In this document: positions 23,955 to 29,928 of the stretch, in pieces
Position numbering within the stretch: the stretch's first letter is position 1
Layout of the letters: each line of letters starts with the position of its first letter
Assembly: GCA_910588005.1 (NCBI GenBank)
Contig: CAJUQM010000032.1
Span: 1-31,532 of the forward strand
DNA: 31,532 nucleotides
Origin: an uncultured Oscillibacter sp.
Lineage (GTDB): Bacteria > Bacillota > Clostridia > Oscillospirales > Oscillospiraceae
Reading direction: 5' to 3'
The notes under the pieces: generated by a model
What the model saw: the letters and a program-made list of their open reading frames with translations, nothing else
Databases searched by the model: none
What the model was told of the DNA's origin: nothing
Translations under genes and position numbers: made by a program

Positions 23955-25154
23955 ATGAAGTTGTCAAGTAGGATCAAACGGTGCGGATTATCTCCCATGC
24001 GCCAATTCTATCCCAGTGAGGTAGCCGCCGTCAGCAGAGGGCTGAAGGTCTACCACATGAATATTGGCCAGCCGGATATTGAGACTCCGCCGGTTTTTCT
24101 GGAGGAGGTGAGGCGCTATCAGGGACCCGTGGTGCCCTATGCGCCGGCCCCCGGTGAAAAGGCGTACCTGAAAGCAGTTCAGGCCTATTACGGGGAGTTG
24201 GGCTGCGCCTTGGAGGAGGGGGAGATTCTGGCTACCTTTGGCGGCAGCGAGGCGCTGGAGATCGCCATGGCCTGCATCCTGGAGGAGGGAGACGAGGTGT
24301 TGGTGCCGGAACCCTTCTACCCCAACTACACCACCTTTATCAACGTCACCGGCGGAAAAATCCGGCCCATTCCCACCTCGGCGGAGGAGGGGTACCGGTT
24401 TGCCAGCAGGGATAAAATTGAGCCGCTGATCAACGGACGTACCCGGGCCATCCTCGTCACCACACCCGGCAATCCCACCGGCGTGGTGCTGTCCCATGAG
24501 GAGATGGAGCAATTGGTGGATATCGCCAGGGAGCACAGCCTGTTCCTCATCAGCGATGAAGTCTACCGGGAGATCGTCTACACAGGGGAGAAGGAGACCA
24601 TGCTGTCCTTTTCCGGAGCGGAGGAGAATGTGGTGGTGATCGACTCCGTGTCCAAACGGTTTTCCACCACCGGCGCCCGGGTGGGCGCCCTGGTGTCCCG
24701 GAACCGGGAGCTGATGAATGAGGCTTTGAAGTGGGCGCAGGGACGGCTGTGCATCACCACCTTAGACCAGCTGGGGGCGGCGAAGATGTACGAGGCGTTG
24801 GGGACGGACTATTTTGCCGCCGTGCGGGATGAGTACCGCCGCCGGCGGGAGGCCACCGTGACGGCTTTGGGTAAGATTCCAGGCGCGGAATTTACCTGCC
24901 CGGAGGGCGCCTTCTATCTGATGGTGACATTGCCGGTGGACGATACGGAAAAGCTCCAGTACTTTTTGCTGGAGGAATTTGAGGACCAGGGGGAGACGGT
25001 GATGTTCGCCCCTGGGGCGGGCTTCTACAGTGAACCGGATTTGGGCCGGGACAAGATTCGCATCGCCTATGTCACAGCTCCGGAGGAGATGACCCGTGCG
25101 GTGGAGCTGCTGGGCCTTGGAATTGAGGCGTATCGCCGGAAAACGCAGAAATAG
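23955..25154 (+). CDS. PLP-dependent aminotransferase, class I/II
   Basis: Moves an amino group between an amino acid and a keto acid. The 399-residue fold-type I enzyme has NIGQPDIETP near the start, NPTG (173-176), SDEVYREIVY (about 200) and the PLP lysine at 234 in SVSKRFSTTGARVG. The length is normal. The T-box upstream, with an alanine-type specifier, suggests that the enzyme makes alanine (alanine aminotransferase), but an aspartate or aromatic role is not excluded by the sequence. AGGAGG precedes ATG 23955. An 11-codon frame (23923-23958) ends over the start codon. Confidence 0.92.
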   Translation: MKLSSRIKRCGLSPMRQFYPSEVAAVSRGLKVYHMNIGQPDIETPPVFLEEVRRYQGPVVPYAPAPGEKAYLKAVQAYYGELGCALEEGEILATFGGSEALEIAMACILEEGDEVLVPEPFYPNYTTFINVTGGKIRPIPTSAEEGYRFASRDKIEPLINGRTRAILVTTPGNPTGVVLSHEEMEQLVDIAREHSLFLISDEVYREIVYTGEKETMLSFSGAEENVVVIDSVSKRFSTTGARVGALVSRNRELMNEALKWAQGRLCITTLDQLGAAKMYEALGTDYFAAVRDEYRRRREATVTALGKIPGAEFTCPEGAFYLMVTLPVDDTEKLQYFLLEEFEDQGETVMFAPGAGFYSEPDLGRDKIRIAYVTAPEEMTRAVELLGLGIEAYRRKTQK

Positions 25155-25207
25155 ATATTATATTAAGATAATAAGTCCTTATAATGGACGATAGGAGGGA
25201 ACGGACG

Positions 25208-25489
25208 ATGATTCGCCATATTGTTATGTGGAAGTTCCGCCCCGGCACAGAGACAGAACAGACCCGTTTTTTTGAGGGGCTTCGAGGCCTTCAGGGCGTG
25301 GTTCCCCAGCTCCTGCGGTGCGAGGTGGCGGTAAATGTGGGGAAAGATAATTATGATGCCGTGCTGGTCAGCGATTTCGCAGGGCTGGAGGAGCTGGAGG
25401 CCTATAAGAACGACCCCCGCCATAAGGCGGTCTCCGCGCTGTGTAAGTCGATCCGTGTAGACCGGGTGGCGGTGGATTACGAGTTTTGA
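25208..25489 (+). CDS. Dabb (stress-responsive alpha/beta barrel) domain protein
   Basis: A 93-residue protein matching the Dabb family: MIRHIVMWKFRPGTE at the start, NYDAVLVSDFAGLEELEAYKNDPRHKAV in the middle and a final VDYEF. Such proteins are small ferredoxin-like dimers; a few are enzymes but most have unknown roles. AGGAGGG lies nine bases before ATG 25208. It sits 53 bases after the aminotransferase; a TATAAT at 25180-25185 lies between them but lacks a good -35 box. A terminator follows. Confidence 0.92.
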   Translation: MIRHIVMWKFRPGTETEQTRFFEGLRGLQGVVPQLLRCEVAVNVGKDNYDAVLVSDFAGLEELEAYKNDPRHKAVSALCKSIRVDRVAVDYEF

Positions 25490-25494
25490 AAAGA

Positions 25495-25530
25495 AAAACC
25501 GGAGGGGACAACGTCCTCTCCGGTTTTATA
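25495..25530 (+). terminator. Intrinsic terminator after the Dabb gene
   Basis: A 15-bp stem (25495-25509 with 25513-25527) with one G-T pair and a 3-base loop, with T residues at its end. Confidence 0.9.
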
Positions 25531-25672
25531 TTGATGATTTTAGCTATTATTTTGTTCTTTTCCCCCGATATCGCTGAACGGAAGCCCCGCCAGCTCAAGA
25601 GATCAAATGGTCTTCCGCGGCCGCTTGTGGTATACGCAGAGAGATAAATTCAGATGGAAAGGGGGAGCTGCC

Positions 25673-26245
25673 ATGAAGAGGTATGAATATGTAAATATCC
25701 ATATTGGAAAGTTCTGCGGCGCAAAATCAGAGGAGCATAGAGGTATTATCAATGAATACGCGGCAAAGGGCTGCCGCTATGTGGGGTATATTCCCACGAA
25801 GATCAGCGGTTATGGTATAATAACGGATTTGAATTTAGCTGACCACCCGGTTGGAGCGTTTGCCGGGGATCGGACGGCAGCGGAGCGGAGGTCAAAAAGG
25901 GGACTGCTTTGGCGTCCACTGGCAGCGGGCGAGGTCCACCGTCCCATCCGGGCGGAAGAGGACGCCCTCTGCCTCCAACAGCGCCCTCTGAGTGCCGGGA
26001 GCGTGGGTGTCGAATGCCGCTTTGGTGCCGCCGAAGCGGTCGACCACCCGGTGACAGGGGACGGCGGGGTCCCGGCATCCTGCCATGGCATAGCCCACGG
26101 TTCGGGCGCAGCGGGGCTTTCCGGCCAGACGGGCCACCTGGCCGTAGGTGGCGACGGTCCCCGCCGGGATGCGGCAGACAATTTCATAGAAGGCCTGAAA
26201 GATATGGCCGCTCATGGCAATGTTCCCAGCCTTTCGCTTTTTTGA
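25673..26245 (+). CDS. DUF4177-like protein that has lost its natural end and reads on antisense to the MGMT gene
   Basis: The first 53 or so residues (MKRYEYVNIHIGKF, SEEHRGIINEYAAKG, RYVGYIPTKISGYG) are a DUF4177-type domain, a family of proteins of about 60 residues and unknown function. After TDLNLA (codon 56, near 25840) the familiar ending and stop codon are missing, and the frame continues for 134 residues of Arg/Ala/Gly-rich sequence that is only the reverse of the MGMT gene. The gene probably lost its last few codons in a rearrangement. GGGGGAG (25661-25667) supports ATG 25673. If translated it would make a 190-residue fusion of unknown fate; it may be a pseudogene. Confidence 0.65.
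   Translation: MKRYEYVNIHIGKFCGAKSEEHRGIINEYAAKGCRYVGYIPTKISGYGIITDLNLADHPVGAFAGDRTAAERRSKRGLLWRPLAAGEVHRPIRAEEDALCLQQRPLSAGSVGVECRFGAAEAVDHPVTGDGGVPASCHGIAHGSGAAGLSGQTGHLAVGGDGPRRDAADNFIEGLKDMAAHGNVPSLSLF
25892..26215 (-). CDS. MGMT-family (alkyltransferase-like) DNA repair protein
   Basis: Recognises O6-alkylguanine in DNA. The 107-residue protein is just the DNA-binding domain of the Ogt/MGMT family: FQAFYEIVCRIPAGTVATYGQVARLAG, the helix-turn-helix AARTVGYAM region, and the active-site motif PCHRVV with Cys 54. Because the cysteine is kept (many Atl proteins have Trp there), it may be catalytic even though the N-terminal domain is missing. ATG 26215 has only a weak ribosome site. It is probably read from the same promoter as the Smr gene upstream. 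Its whole length lies opposite the over-running DUF4177 frame. Confidence 0.88.
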   Translation of the reverse strand: MSGHIFQAFYEIVCRIPAGTVATYGQVARLAGKPRCARTVGYAMAGCRDPAVPCHRVVDRFGGTKAAFDTHAPGTQRALLEAEGVLFRPDGTVDLARCQWTPKQSPF

Positions 26246-26365
26246 TTCCTGTGCCGCGGTTGGAGAGACCGGGCTGTCTCAGGTCATCGCAGCGGCATTT
26301 GCCGCAGATGTCCCCGAAGCGTCTCTTTTGCAAAAGCGGGCAGAGCGCATTGCGGCAAAGGAACG

Positions 26366-26671
26366 TCAGTACTCCCGAAGGACCAAAACCGTGACGCCGC
26401 CGTCGGAGGAGAGCGTGAGCCGCCGTACTTTGGGGTGTCCGGCGTACTCCGAGCGGAGAAAGTCCCGCAGAGCCGTTCCGCTGTGACAGCCGTGGATGAG
26501 ACGGAGGCGGTATGTGCCCCTCCCGGCCCGGCGGAGCAGGGCGTCTACGGTTATTTTGGCCTGGTAGGTGTTTTTGCCGTGGAGATCGGCGGTGAGAATG
26601 CCGGATGTCTCCTCCATGATCTGCCCCTCTTTCAGCATGTGGTCAATGGCCCGCTTTTGGGAAGCATCCAT
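26366..26671 (-). CDS. Smr-domain protein
   Basis: A 101-residue protein whose C-terminal 75 residues form a Smr (small MutS-related) domain: TADLHGKNTYQAKITVDALL, then RLRLIHGCHSGTALRDFL and HPKVRRL. In the family the DLHG and HGxGxG motifs bind or cut nucleic acid; here the second is HGCHSG, a variant. ATG 26671 is preferred to ATG 26746 because the latter falls about 10 bases from the predicted transcript start with no ribosome site. It is divergent from yjbQ across a symmetric promoter pair, and the MGMT gene lies 150 bases downstream. Confidence 0.85.
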   Translation of the reverse strand: MDASQKRAIDHMLKEGQIMEETSGILTADLHGKNTYQAKITVDALLRRAGRGTYRLRLIHGCHSGTALRDFLRSEYAGHPKVRRLTLSSDGGVTVLVLREY

Positions 26672-26762
26672 TTTGCGGAGCTTCCGGCGGCAGAGGTGTG
26701 GGCTGTGCCAAGCAGCTGCCGCCCTGTTTGCATGAGACTGCTGCATAGAAATCCGTAATTAT

Positions 26763-26791
26763 ATTGTATCACAGACGGGACTGTGTTACAA
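26763..26791 (-). promoter_or_regulatory. Promoter for the Smr gene, superimposed on the opposite promoter
   Basis: On the minus strand TTGTAA (26791-26786) and TACAAT (26768-26763) are 17 bp apart. The -35 box shares its bases with the plus-strand -10 box and vice versa. Confidence 0.75.
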
Positions 26792-26792
26792 T
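26764..26792 (+). promoter_or_regulatory. Promoter for the YjbQ gene within a dyad
   Basis: TTGTAT (26764-26769) and TACAAT (26787-26792), spacer 17 bp. The region is a dyad, TTGTA-T-CACAG-ACGGGA-CTGTG-T-TACAA, so a regulator could bind it and close both promoters. Confidence 0.75.
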
Positions 26793-26818
26793 GCAGAAAA
26801 GTGCAAGGAGGAGCGGAC

Positions 26819-27271
26819 ATGGCGGTTTACACTGAGACAAAGACTTACCATACCAAAGCCCACATGGGCATGATCGACGTGACGGAGGATTTTCAGCATG
26901 CGGTGAGCGAAGGATGCAGGCAGCATGGCATTTCCGCCGGGACCGTCACCGGTTTTACTACCGGCGGCGTGGCCGGCCTTACCACGCTGGAGTTTGAACC
27001 CGGTATGGTGAACCACGACCTGAAGGCGGCCCTGGATGTGTTCTCCCCCTATCTGGATGAGCGGGGCCGTGTGATCCCGTACTGGCACCATGAAACCTGG
27101 CACGACGACAACGGGTCCTCCCATATCAAGGCGGCGCTGCTGTCGCCCTTTATCACCGTTCCCTTTGCGGCGGGAAAGATCACCGTGGGACCATGGCAGA
27201 ACCTGACATTGGTGGAATGTGACACCCGGGACCGTGTGCGGGACATAGTCTTTCAGGTTATGGGAGAGTGA
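26819..27271 (+). CDS. YjbQ family protein (UPF0047)
   Basis: A 150-residue protein of the YjbQ family, some members of which can stand in for thiamine-phosphate synthase in E. coli; the natural role is unclear. Features are the start TYHTKAHMGMIDVTEDFQHAV, GFTTGGVAGLTTLEFEPG, a His-rich HHETWHDDNGSSHIKAALL (His residues that bind a metal in relatives) and PWQNLTLVECD near the end. AAGGAGG is seven bases before ATG 26819. Single gene, ended by a hairpin. Confidence 0.94.
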   Translation: MAVYTETKTYHTKAHMGMIDVTEDFQHAVSEGCRQHGISAGTVTGFTTGGVAGLTTLEFEPGMVNHDLKAALDVFSPYLDERGRVIPYWHHETWHDDNGSSHIKAALLSPFITVPFAAGKITVGPWQNLTLVECDTRDRVRDIVFQVMGE

Positions 27272-27277
27272 GATCAA

Positions 27278-27316
27278 GAGCGGGAGTCCCACCAGGGACT
27301 CCCGCTCTCCATTATT
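27278..27316 (+). terminator. Bidirectional terminator between yjbQ and the MerR gene
   Basis: A 13-bp perfect stem (27278-27290 with 27295-27307) followed by TCCATTATTTT; the MerR-type gene ends at 27312 from the other side. Confidence 0.85.
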
Positions 27317-28070
27317 TTGTATAGGCCGAAATCGCGTCCCGCAAAAAGGCGGCGCAGCCGGGGACGGCCTTGTCATAGTAGGCGGTGAACCGCTCGTCGG
27401 CGGTGTACAGCTGCCCCAGTCCCGCGTGGGCCTGGGGAGTGTAGGCCTCCCAGGAATAGGAGAGCCAGCGGCGGTGGAGGGCGGCGATCCGCTGCCCCTC
27501 TGCTCCCGTAGGATTTTCTCCGTTCTCAACGGCGTGGGTCAAGGCGGTGATAATCTCCTCCCCCAGGTCCTTCCACTGTTGGTACTCCGCCTCCGTCAGG
27601 GCCAGAATGTTGGCGTTGGACCGGTCTACGGCCTCGTCCCCGTATTTTTTCCGGATCTCTCTGCCGTACTGCTCCTCGTTGGCCGCCACTACCCGGCGTT
27701 TGAAGGTCTCGAACTTTTCTCTATCGGACATCTTGGTTCCTCCTTCTATGTCATCAATGGTTTTCCGCACGGTCAGGATGAGATCTTCCAGATGGTTTTT
27801 TCGGGACTCTAACTCCGCCAAGTGGCTCTGCAGCGCCGATTGGCGGTTAAAAGACGGATCGTCTAGAATGCGGCGGATGGCGGACAGCTCCAGCCCCAGC
27901 TCCCGGTAGAAGAGGATGTCCTGAAGCCGGTCCACCTCCCGGGGACCGTAAATGCGGTAGCCGGCCTCCGTAACCCGGGCGGGCTTAAGCAACCCCATTT
28001 TATCATACCAGCGTAAGGTACGGGGTGTGATGCCCGCCAGGTCTGCCAGCAGTTTGACGGTGTATTCCAC
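27312..28070 (-). CDS. MerR-family regulator with TipA-type C-terminal domain
   Basis: A 252-residue activator. The N-terminal winged helix (residues 3-70) has the MerR pattern VKLLADLAGITPRTLRWYDKMGLLKPARVTEAGYRIYG, then a coiled-coil dimer helix (to about 112), and the C-terminal part (about 118-250, with QYGREIRKKYGDEAV, W..L..EI and YTADERFTAYYDKAVPGCAAFLRDAI) is a TipAS domain, which in relatives binds peptide antibiotics. The start is GTG, with GGAGGG eight bases ahead. Its own promoter has the 19-bp spacer that MerR proteins act on, so it is probably self-activated. No target gene lies next to it. Confidence 0.93.
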   Translation of the reverse strand: MEYTVKLLADLAGITPRTLRWYDKMGLLKPARVTEAGYRIYGPREVDRLQDILFYRELGLELSAIRRILDDPSFNRQSALQSHLAELESRKNHLEDLILTVRKTIDDIEGGTKMSDREKFETFKRRVVAANEEQYGREIRKKYGDEAVDRSNANILALTEAEYQQWKDLGEEIITALTHAVENGENPTGAEGQRIAALHRRWLSYSWEAYTPQAHAGLGQLYTADERFTAYYDKAVPGCAAFLRDAISAYTK

Positions 28071-28095
28071 AGTGAAATCCCTCCTGACAAAATGG

Positions 28096-28126
28096 AGTAT
28101 AGACTATGACGGTACGGCAAAGTCAA
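28096..28126 (-). promoter_or_regulatory. MerR-type promoter (19-bp spacer) with operator dyad
   Basis: On the minus strand TTGACT (28126-28121) and TATACT (28101-28096) are 19 bp apart. A dyad GACT-N-TG-N-CG...CG-N-CA-N-AGTC (28102-28124) fills the spacer, as MerR operators do. Confidence 0.85.
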
Positions 28127-28317
28127 GAGTAAAAAAAATTTTATCTTAATATCCCCATGACCATTACCCTCCGCTGGGGCACCGGCCGTTTCAAGCCGGA
28201 TGCAGGCGATCTGTCAGCAGATGGCACATCCCTGAAATTATGGGTATGCGGCGTGCCGCCGCGGGCGATTGACGAAACCGCGGGAATTCCGCCCTTTTCT
28301 TTTCTGGGGAAAAGGGG

Positions 28318-28323
28318 TATAAT
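28318..28323 (+). promoter_or_regulatory. Probable -10 box for the Nudix operon
   Basis: TATAAT stands 24 bases before the start codon; no convincing -35 box is present. The rest of the 28127-28347 intergenic stretch shows nothing I can name. Confidence 0.5.
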
Positions 28324-28347
28324 GGAAGTATAAAGGAGTGATAATTC

Positions 28348-28818
28348 GTGATCAATTCCACTCTGTGCTATTTGGAGCGGGAGAACGAGTACCTGATGCT
28401 CCACCGGGTGAAAAAGGAGAATGACCTGAACCGCGACAAGTGGATCGGCGTGGGCGGCAAGTGCGAGGAGGGAGAGAGTCCGGAGGACTGCCTCCTCCGG
28501 GAGATCCGGGAGGAGACGGGACTGACCCTGACCAGCTACCGTTACCGGGGACTGGTGACCTTTGTTTCTGACCAAGCGCCCACGGAGTATATGCACCTCT
28601 TTACAGCCTCCGGCTGGACGGGCGAGATGATTCCGTGCAGTGAGGGAGAGTTGGCCTGGGTGAAGAAAAAGGCGCTGCCGTCTCTGACTCTGTGGGAGGG
28701 GGATAGAATTTTCCTGCGGCTGCTGGAAGAGGGCGGTCCCTTTTTCTCGTTGAAGCTGCAGTATCAGGGGGAGAATCTGGTTTTGGCCCGGTTAAACGGA
28801 CGGCCGCTGACGGAATAA
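28348..28818 (+). CDS. Nudix hydrolase, MutT-like
   Basis: Hydrolyses a nucleoside diphosphate derivative, perhaps an oxidised dNTP. The 156-residue protein has a complete Nudix box, GGKCEEGESPEDCLLREIREETGL (about residues 37-60), with the GX5EX7REUXEEXGU pattern intact. The start MINSTLCYLERENEYLMLHR is like MutT/8-oxo-dGTP enzymes. The start codon is GTG with AAAGGAG nine bases ahead. It heads a three-gene operon with DUF3783 and DUF523 genes. Confidence 0.93.
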   Translation: MINSTLCYLERENEYLMLHRVKKENDLNRDKWIGVGGKCEEGESPEDCLLREIREETGLTLTSYRYRGLVTFVSDQAPTEYMHLFTASGWTGEMIPCSEGELAWVKKKALPSLTLWEGDRIFLRLLEEGGPFFSLKLQYQGENLVLARLNGRPLTE

Positions 28819-28832
28819 GAGGAGGTGCTTTT

Positions 28833-29207
28833 ATGGGCGGAAAGATACTGTTGTTCGGGTTTGAGGACCTGCCTGCTATTCTGGCGGTGAGCGGCGCGGC
28901 GGAACCCTTTGGCATACAGGTGGTACCCGTGGCCAGGGGGGATTACGGAAGATCCATTGCCTCTCTGGCGGGATTGGACGGCGCCTCCGGCCCAGCGGCC
29001 CCCTATATGGGCGGACCGCTGGGAGGGCGGATGATGGTGCTGTGCGGCCTGGAGGGACAGGTGCCGGCGCTGCTGCCGGCCCTGGCCCGGGCGGGAGCGG
29101 GGCCGGATTGCCTCAAGGCGGTGCTCACACCCCATAATCGGGGCTGGAACGCCCTGCGGCTGTACGGTGAACTCATTCGGGAGCGCCAGGCGCTCCAGGG
29201 CAGGTGA
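28833..29207 (+). CDS. DUF3783 family protein
   Basis: A 124-residue protein. The stretch GGRMMVLCGLEGQVPALLPALARAG followed by CLKAVLTPHNRGWNALRLYGELIRE is typical of DUF3783, a family of unknown function in Clostridia. The N-terminus ILLFGFEDLPAILAV is also typical. AGAGGAGG lies before ATG 28833. It is the middle gene of the Nudix operon, and its stop codon overlaps a possible GTG start of the next gene. Confidence 0.87.
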   Translation: MGGKILLFGFEDLPAILAVSGAAEPFGIQVVPVARGDYGRSIASLAGLDGASGPAAPYMGGPLGGRMMVLCGLEGQVPALLPALARAGAGPDCLKAVLTPHNRGWNALRLYGELIRERQALQGR

Positions 29208-29212
29208 GACGG

Positions 29213-29644
29213 ATGAGGATATTGGTTTCCGCCTGTCTTTTGGGCTGCCGCTGCCGGTATGACGGCGCGTCGAAGAAGCACCCTCTGGTAAAGCGGCTGG
29301 CGGAGCGGCATACGCTGGTGCCCGTCTGCCCGGAGCAGCTGGGGGGGCTGCCCACGCCCCGCCCTCCCGCGGAACGGCAAAACGGCCGGGTGATGACCCG
29401 GGAGGGGAGTGATGTGACGGAGCAATACCGCCGGGGAGCGGAGGAGACTCTTCGCCTGTGCGGACTGCTGGGCTGTGAAGCCGCGGTTTTAAAAGAGCGC
29501 AGTCCCTCCTGCGGACGGGGAGAGATCTACGACGGGAGCTTCTCCGGCAGGCTTACCGCCGGCTCCGGCGTTGCGGCGGAGCTGCTCTCCGCCCACGGGA
29601 TTCCCGTGTACGGGGAATCCCGGGTTGAGGAACTGCTGAGATGA
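29213..29644 (+). CDS. DUF523 family protein, iron-sulfur desulfidase-like
   Basis: A 143-residue protein of the DUF523 family. It has the N-terminal cysteine motif SACLLGCRCRYDG (Cys 8, 12 and 14), VCPEQLGGLPTPRPP, and the late SPSCGRGEIYDGSFSG. Relatives such as TudS hold a [4Fe-4S] cluster on three cysteines and remove sulfur from thiouracil, so a sulfur role is possible here. ATG 29213 is taken; GTG 29204, overlapping the previous stop, is an alternative. It is last in its operon. Confidence 0.9.
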   Translation: MRILVSACLLGCRCRYDGASKKHPLVKRLAERHTLVPVCPEQLGGLPTPRPPAERQNGRVMTREGSDVTEQYRRGAEETLRLCGLLGCEAAVLKERSPSCGRGEIYDGSFSGRLTAGSGVAAELLSAHGIPVYGESRVEELLR

Positions 29645-29673
29645 CGGAATGGGCTGATTCCTGTCATTTTTTA
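29641..29673 (+). terminator. Terminator of the Nudix operon
   Basis: ATGAC-GGAAT and ATTCC-TGTCAT pair with one bulge, and TTTTTT follows. The hairpin includes the stop codon of the DUF523 gene. Confidence 0.82.
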
Positions 29674-29718
29674 CAATTCCTGTGAGATTTTTTCTGCTTG
29701 CTTCGTGATAAAACGGAC

Positions 29719-29747
29719 TTGTAATAGGAATCGCATTTTTGTATAAT
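29719..29747 (+). promoter_or_regulatory. Promoter of the uracil permease leader
   Basis: TTGTAA (29719-29724) and TATAAT (29742-29747), 17 bp apart. Transcription would start near 29754, only about 8 bases before the leader peptide's ribosome site. Confidence 0.85.
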
Positions 29748-29775
29748 AATAAAATAGTGAAAAGGAGGGGATCTT

Positions 29776-29844
29776 ATGTCGAAAGCGGTAAGAGGCGGGG
29801 CGGAGGTTCTCTTCTTTTCCATTTTTGGCATTTCCCTTTTTTGA
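29776..29844 (+). CDS. 22-residue leader peptide ahead of the uracil permease
   Basis: The short frame begins with ATG 29776, well placed after AAAAGGAGGGG, and encodes MSKAVRGGAEVLFFSIFGIS plus LF. Codons 11-22 form a pyrimidine tract with 23 T in 36 bases (29806-29841), including a run of six T just before the stop. The TGA stop (29842-29844) is followed at once by a terminator hairpin. A weak stem AAGAG/CTCTT (29790-29813) precedes most of the tract and could make RNA polymerase pause. This matches the layout of the E. coli pyrBI leader. The peptide may have no function of its own; alternatively it is a small membrane-active protein. Confidence 0.7.
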   Translation: MSKAVRGGAEVLFFSIFGISLF

Positions 29845-29871
29845 GCCGGCTTTAGAGCCGGTATTTTTTTG
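29845..29871 (+). terminator. Attenuator terminator between leader peptide and permease
   Basis: CCGGCT (29846-29851) pairs with AGCCGG (29856-29861) around TTAG, followed by a seven-T run (29864-29870). A ribosome stopping at the leader's TGA would cover the left arm. Confidence 0.88.
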
Positions 29872-29884
29872 CCCCGACACACGT

Positions 29885-29906
29885 GAGCCTGCTTTCAGAG
29901 AGGCTC
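29885..29906 (+). promoter_or_regulatory. Hairpin before the permease ribosome site, weakly PyrR-site-like
   Basis: GAGCCT (29885-29890) pairs with AGGCTC (29901-29906). The loop and right arm read TTTCAGAGAGGCT, close to the conserved core of PyrR RNA sites (UCCNGNGAGGYU), but the usual UCC is UUC. The site lies about 13 bases before the ribosome site. Confidence 0.4.
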
Positions 29907-29928
29907 GAGAGGAATGAGAGGAGAGTTT

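Noticed and set aside
26214..26486. A 90-codon plus-strand frame between the MGMT and Smr genes
   Set aside because: Its first half looks mildly protein-like, but it lacks a ribosome site and the second half is antisense to the Smr gene.
28127..28347. A riboswitch in the MerR-Nudix intergenic region
   Set aside because: I looked for conserved riboswitch cores and found none; only short, weak stems are present.
29664..29882. Two minus-strand frames of 69 and 72 codons
   Set aside because: They are antisense to the permease leader; their Lys-rich content simply reflects the T-rich leader and terminator.
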